This document shows positions 30,337 through 33,465 of a stretch of DNA of 33,465 bases, in pieces. Numbering within the stretch: the first letter of the stretch is position 1; each line of letters starts with the position of its first letter. The position numbers and the translations under genes are program-made. Below the pieces are notes generated by a model. The model was not told where the DNA came from. It searched no databases and saw nothing but the letters and a program-made list of their open reading frames with translations. This stretch comes from SZUA-186 sp039714155. Lineage in GTDB: Bacteria; Pseudomonadota; Gammaproteobacteria; UBA9214. Where the stretch lies: contig JBDLJX010000022.1 of assembly GCA_039714155.1 (NCBI GenBank), positions 1-33,465 of the forward strand, read 5' to 3'.

Positions 30337-33102
30337 ATGGACAAGACCTACAATCCGCACAGCATTGAACAACGCTGGTATGAAACCTGGGAACAGGCCG
30401 GCTATTTTTCGCCGTCCGGTACGGGCAAATCGTATTGCATCATGATCCCGCCGCCCAACGTTACCGGCAGCCTGCACATGGGCCACGCCTTCCAGGATAC
30501 CCTCATGGATGCACTGACCCGTTACCACCGCATGCGTGGTGACAACACGCTGTGGCAACCGGGCACCGATCATGCCGGCATCGCCACCCAGATGGTGGTG
30601 GAACGCCAGCTGAACAGCGATGACAAGACCCGCCATGATCTCGGTCGCGAGGCATTTATCAAACGCATCTGGGACTGGAAGCACGAATCCGGCGGCACCA
30701 TTACCCGGCAACTGCGCCGCATGGGTTCCTCGGTCGACTGGAGTCGTGAACGCTTCACCATGGACACCGGCCTGTCCGAAGCCGTGCGCGAAACCTTCGT
30801 CAGACTCTACGAGGAAGGCCTGATCTACCGCGGCAAACGGCTGGTGAACTGGGACCCGGTCCTGCATACCGCGGTATCCGACCTGGAAGTCATTTCCGCA
30901 GAGGAAACCGGGCACCTGTGGCACATGCGCTATCCGCTCAGTGACGGCAGCGGCCACCTGGTCGTGGCGACCACGCGGCCGGAGACCATGCTGGGTGATA
31001 CCGCCGTTGCGGTACACCCGGACGATGAACGCTACACGTCGCTGGTCGGCAAGACCGTTGCCCTGCCGCTGACCGGTCGTGAAATTCCCGTTATCGCAGA
31101 TGACTATGTCGATCCGGAATTCGGTACCGGTTGCGTGAAGATCACGCCGGCACATGATTTCAATGACTATGAAATGGGCAAGCGGCACAACCTGCCGATG
31201 ATCAATATTCTGACTATCGACGCCTGCATCAACGACAATGCGCCGGAACAATACCGGGGTATGGACCGCTATGCGGCACGCAAACAGGTTGTCGAGGACC
31301 TGCAGCAGCTGGACCTGCTCGAAAAGATTGACGACCACAAGCTGATGGTGCCGCGCGGTGACCGCTCCGGCACCGTCGTGGAACCCTATCTCACTGACCA
31401 GTGGTTCGTAAAAATCGGACCGCTGGCGAAACCGGCCATCAAGGCGGTCGAGGATGGCAAGATCCGCTTTATCCCGGACAACTGGAAAAACACCTATTTC
31501 GACTGGATGCGCAATATCCAGGACTGGTGCATTTCACGCCAGATCTGGTGGGGCCATCGTATCCCGGCCTGGTATGACCGTGATGGCAATGTCTACGTCG
31601 GTCGCACCGAGGCCGAGGCACGCGAGAAACACGGACTGGCTGATGAGGTCGCCCTCAGCCAGGACGAGGACGTGCTGGACACCTGGTTCTCGTCGGCGCT
31701 GTGGCCGTTCAGCACCCTCGGCTGGCCGGAACAGACCGACGCCCTGAAGACCTTCTACCCCACCAGTGTGCTGGTCACCGGCTTCGACATCATCTTTTTC
31801 TGGGTCGCGCGCATGATCATGATGGGACTGAAGCTCATGGACGCCGTACCCTTCCACGAAGTGTATATCCACGGCCTGGTCCGTGATGCCCATGGCCAGA
31901 AGATGTCCAAGTCCAAGGGCAATGTACTCGACCCGATCGACCTGATCGACGGCATTGAACTGGAGGCGCTGGTACAAAAACGCCGTGCCGGTCTGATGCA
32001 ACCCGAAATGGCCGACAGGATCGAGCAGCACACACGCCAGGATTTCCCGGACGGTATTCCCGCGTTTGGCACGGATGCACTGCGCTTTACCTTTGCCGCA
32101 CTGGCATCAACCGGACGTGACATCAACTTCGACCTGGGACGCATCGAAGGTTACCGCAACTTCTGCAACAAGCTCTGGAATGCCGCCCGCTACGTGCTGA
32201 TGAATACCGAGGGCAAGGACTGCGGTCAGGCTGGCGGCGAGGTCGAGCTGAATGCTGCCGATCGCTGGATCATCTCGGCACTGCAGCAGACCGAACAGGA
32301 AGTCATCGAGTCGATTGACCAGTACCGTTTTGACCTGGCGGCGCAGGCCATCTATACCTTCACCTGGGATGAGTACTGCGACTGGTACCTGGAACTTTCC
32401 AAGCCGGTGCTGGCCGGCCCGGAAAGTCCGGCGGCAGCCCGGCGCGGCACACGGCAGACGCTGGTCAGGGTTATGGAAACACTGTTACGGCTTGCCCACC
32501 CGGTGATCCCCTTCGTTACCGAGGAGATCTGGCAGCGCATGGCGCCATTGGCCGGCATCGATGGCGCCACCATCATGCTGCAACCCTACCCTGCACCCGA
32601 TACCGGCAGGATCGATGCAAACGCCAGCCGTGAAATAACCTGGGTCAGGGAATTAATCATTGGCGTGCGCAAGATCCGCAGCGGCATGAACATTGACCCG
32701 CGCAAACCCTTGCCGGTGCTACTGCAGAATGGTTCGGATACTGACAGAAACCGACTGGAAAATAACCGCCATTACCTTGAAAGTGTCGGCCGCATTGAAC
32801 AGCTAACCTGGCTGGACAACAGCGAGTCCGCACCGGAATCCGCCACCGCACTGGTTGGTGACATGAAACTGTTGATTCCGCTGGCCGGCCTGATCGACAA
32901 ACAGGCCGAGGGGTTCAGGCTGTCCAGGGAACTGGAAAAGAAAACCGGTGAACTTGACCGTTGCGAAAAAAAGTTGTCCAACTCGAACTTTGTTGACAAG
33001 GCTCCCGCCCCTGTCGTTGAAAAAGAACGGGCACGCGCCAGCGAGTTACACTCGGCAATTGCCAGCCTGCAGGAACAGCTGGAGCGAATCCAGTCACTCT
33101 AG
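30337..33102 (+). CDS. valS: Valine-tRNA ligase
   Basis: A 921-aa class I synthetase that charges tRNA-Val. HIGH motif HMGH at residues 47-50 (PPPNVTGSLHMGHAF); KMSKS at 522-526 (GQKMSKSKGN); the CP1 editing domain lies between them, with the conserved TTRPETMLGDTAVAV. The C-terminal anticodon-binding domain and the final coiled coil (LSRELEKKTGELDRCEKKL) are complete. ATG at 30337 fits family N-termini (DKTYNPHSIEQRWYETWE). Confidence 0.97.
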   Translation: MDKTYNPHSIEQRWYETWEQAGYFSPSGTGKSYCIMIPPPNVTGSLHMGHAFQDTLMDALTRYHRMRGDNTLWQPGTDHAGIATQMVVERQLNSDDKTRHDLGREAFIKRIWDWKHESGGTITRQLRRMGSSVDWSRERFTMDTGLSEAVRETFVRLYEEGLIYRGKRLVNWDPVLHTAVSDLEVISAEETGHLWHMRYPLSDGSGHLVVATTRPETMLGDTAVAVHPDDERYTSLVGKTVALPLTGREIPVIADDYVDPEFGTGCVKITPAHDFNDYEMGKRHNLPMINILTIDACINDNAPEQYRGMDRYAARKQVVEDLQQLDLLEKIDDHKLMVPRGDRSGTVVEPYLTDQWFVKIGPLAKPAIKAVEDGKIRFIPDNWKNTYFDWMRNIQDWCISRQIWWGHRIPAWYDRDGNVYVGRTEAEAREKHGLADEVALSQDEDVLDTWFSSALWPFSTLGWPEQTDALKTFYPTSVLVTGFDIIFFWVARMIMMGLKLMDAVPFHEVYIHGLVRDAHGQKMSKSKGNVLDPIDLIDGIELEALVQKRRAGLMQPEMADRIEQHTRQDFPDGIPAFGTDALRFTFAALASTGRDINFDLGRIEGYRNFCNKLWNAARYVLMNTEGKDCGQAGGEVELNAADRWIISALQQTEQEVIESIDQYRFDLAAQAIYTFTWDEYCDWYLELSKPVLAGPESPAAARRGTRQTLVRVMETLLRLAHPVIPFVTEEIWQRMAPLAGIDGATIMLQPYPAPDTGRIDANASREITWVRELIIGVRKIRSGMNIDPRKPLPVLLQNGSDTDRNRLENNRHYLESVGRIEQLTWLDNSESAPESATALVGDMKLLIPLAGLIDKQAEGFRLSRELEKKTGELDRCEKKLSNSNFVDKAPAPVVEKERARASELHSAIASLQEQLERIQSL

Positions 33103-33110
33103 GAGGAATG

Positions 33111-33253
33111 GCACTTACTTAAATGATACCACCCTTAATAAAAGCCCAATTGGCCACGGAAGCACACGGAAAAACACGGAAAAATAAATACCTTACTGGA
33201 AATATTTCCGTGTCCTTCCGTGTGCTTCCGTGGCAAGGCTCTTAAGTAAGTAC
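33111..33253. mobile_element. 143-bp palindromic repeat element after valS
   Basis: Ends are G(C/T)ACTTACTTAA and its inverse (33111-33122, 33242-33253). Inside, GCCACGGAAGCACACGGAA (33153-33171) pairs perfectly with 33216-33234, and ACACGGAAA extends the stem inward; the whole can fold into one long hairpin. No open frame. It resembles a MITE or REP-like element built on an ACGGAA motif. A 13-bp near-repeat CAGTCACTC(T/C)AGG is on either side (33091, 33254). Confidence 0.7.
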
Positions 33254-33278
33254 CAGTCACTCCAGGTGGCTGTCGGAC

Positions 33279-33465
33279 TTAAACACCCGCCAGCTTCATT
33301 ACCAGCTGCACAACCCCCCATATCGTCAGAATAAACAGCACGGTAAGGACCAGTCCGACCACGATATAGTGGGATGGCTTGCCATGCGAGAAGTCCTCTT
33401 CACGTTTGCGGCTACTTTGTACGCCGAACATACTGGCAAGGACACTGCCAAAAACTCTGATTAAT
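33279..33465 (-). CDS. DUF2970 family small membrane protein, 5' end outside the window
   Basis: The visible 62 codons read RVFGSVLASMFGVQSSRKREE and then DFSHGKPSHYIVVGLVLTVL with one membrane helix, ending MKLAGV. The FGVQS...DF..GKPSH pattern is that of DUF2970, a short single-helix protein family of unknown function. The start codon must lie to the right of the window. Confidence 0.75.
   Translation of the reverse strand, partial: LIRVFGSVLASMFGVQSSRKREEDFSHGKPSHYIVVGLVLTVLFILTIWGVVQLVMKLAGV

Noticed and set aside
30307..31338. Long minus-strand open frame (343 codons) opposite valS
   Set aside because: Entirely antisense to the conserved catalytic part of valS; composition follows the codon bias of the real gene and no domain is recognisable.

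Overview
The window looks like chromosomal DNA of a free-living gammaproteobacterium. valS, holC, pepA, lptF/lptG, pcnB, folK and panBCD occur in the order and with the overlaps usual for that class, and the two PEP-CTERM proteins carry the 'PAA(V/F)WLFGSGL' type of sorting tail common in environmental, exopolysaccharide-forming members. I cannot name the genus.

Left block (1-10.3 kb): two consecutive CNNM/CorB-CorC type membrane proteins on the minus strand, then a plus-strand run ppk1 - universal stress protein - Na+/phosphate symporter - ArsB/NhaD-type permease - CBS-domain protein, which suggests phosphate and ion homeostasis. Two 159-bp non-autonomous transposon copies (MITEs) in inverted orientation bracket this block, each with a 4-bp target duplication (TTAA and CTAA). 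A histidine phosphatase and a Nudix hydrolase follow.

Middle core block (11.9-16.7 kb): the minus-strand operon pcnB-folK-dNK-panB-panC, with panD downstream, covers RNA polyadenylation, folate, nucleoside salvage and pantothenate synthesis. It diverges from tRNA-Glu(CTC); the two -10 elements overlap.

Genomic island (16.7-25.2 kb): an integrative element sits in the 3' end of tRNA-Glu. The intact tRNA is at the left end and a 49-bp copy of its 3' half at the right end. No working integrase remains; I read a 23-codon integrase N-terminus fused out of frame to another sequence near attR. The island holds (a) a two-gene operon of a membrane-anchored Amidase_3 and a MamK-like bacterial actin with no other magnetosome gene in view, (b) three exosortase/PEP-CTERM-type proteins, one frameshifted and one only 58 aa, with a sigma-54-like promoter before one, (c) a family of about six intact, broken or partial copies of a small helical protein containing 'KRMTPEELQAFWELL', (d) two near-identical 32-aa single-helix membrane proteins, each convergent with a copy of that family, and (e) several minus-strand mini-genes sharing the same intrinsic terminator. 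Duplication, deletion scars and nonsense codons show heavy recombination.

Right core block (25.2-33.5 kb): an RDD membrane protein that probably once lay directly behind tRNA-Glu, lptF-lptG (minus), pepA-holC-small protein-valS (plus), a palindromic repeat element, and the 3' part of a DUF2970 gene running off the window.

The most promising items for new biology are the orphan MamK-like actin with amidase operon and the repeated convergent pairs of a tiny membrane protein and a KRMTPEEL protein.
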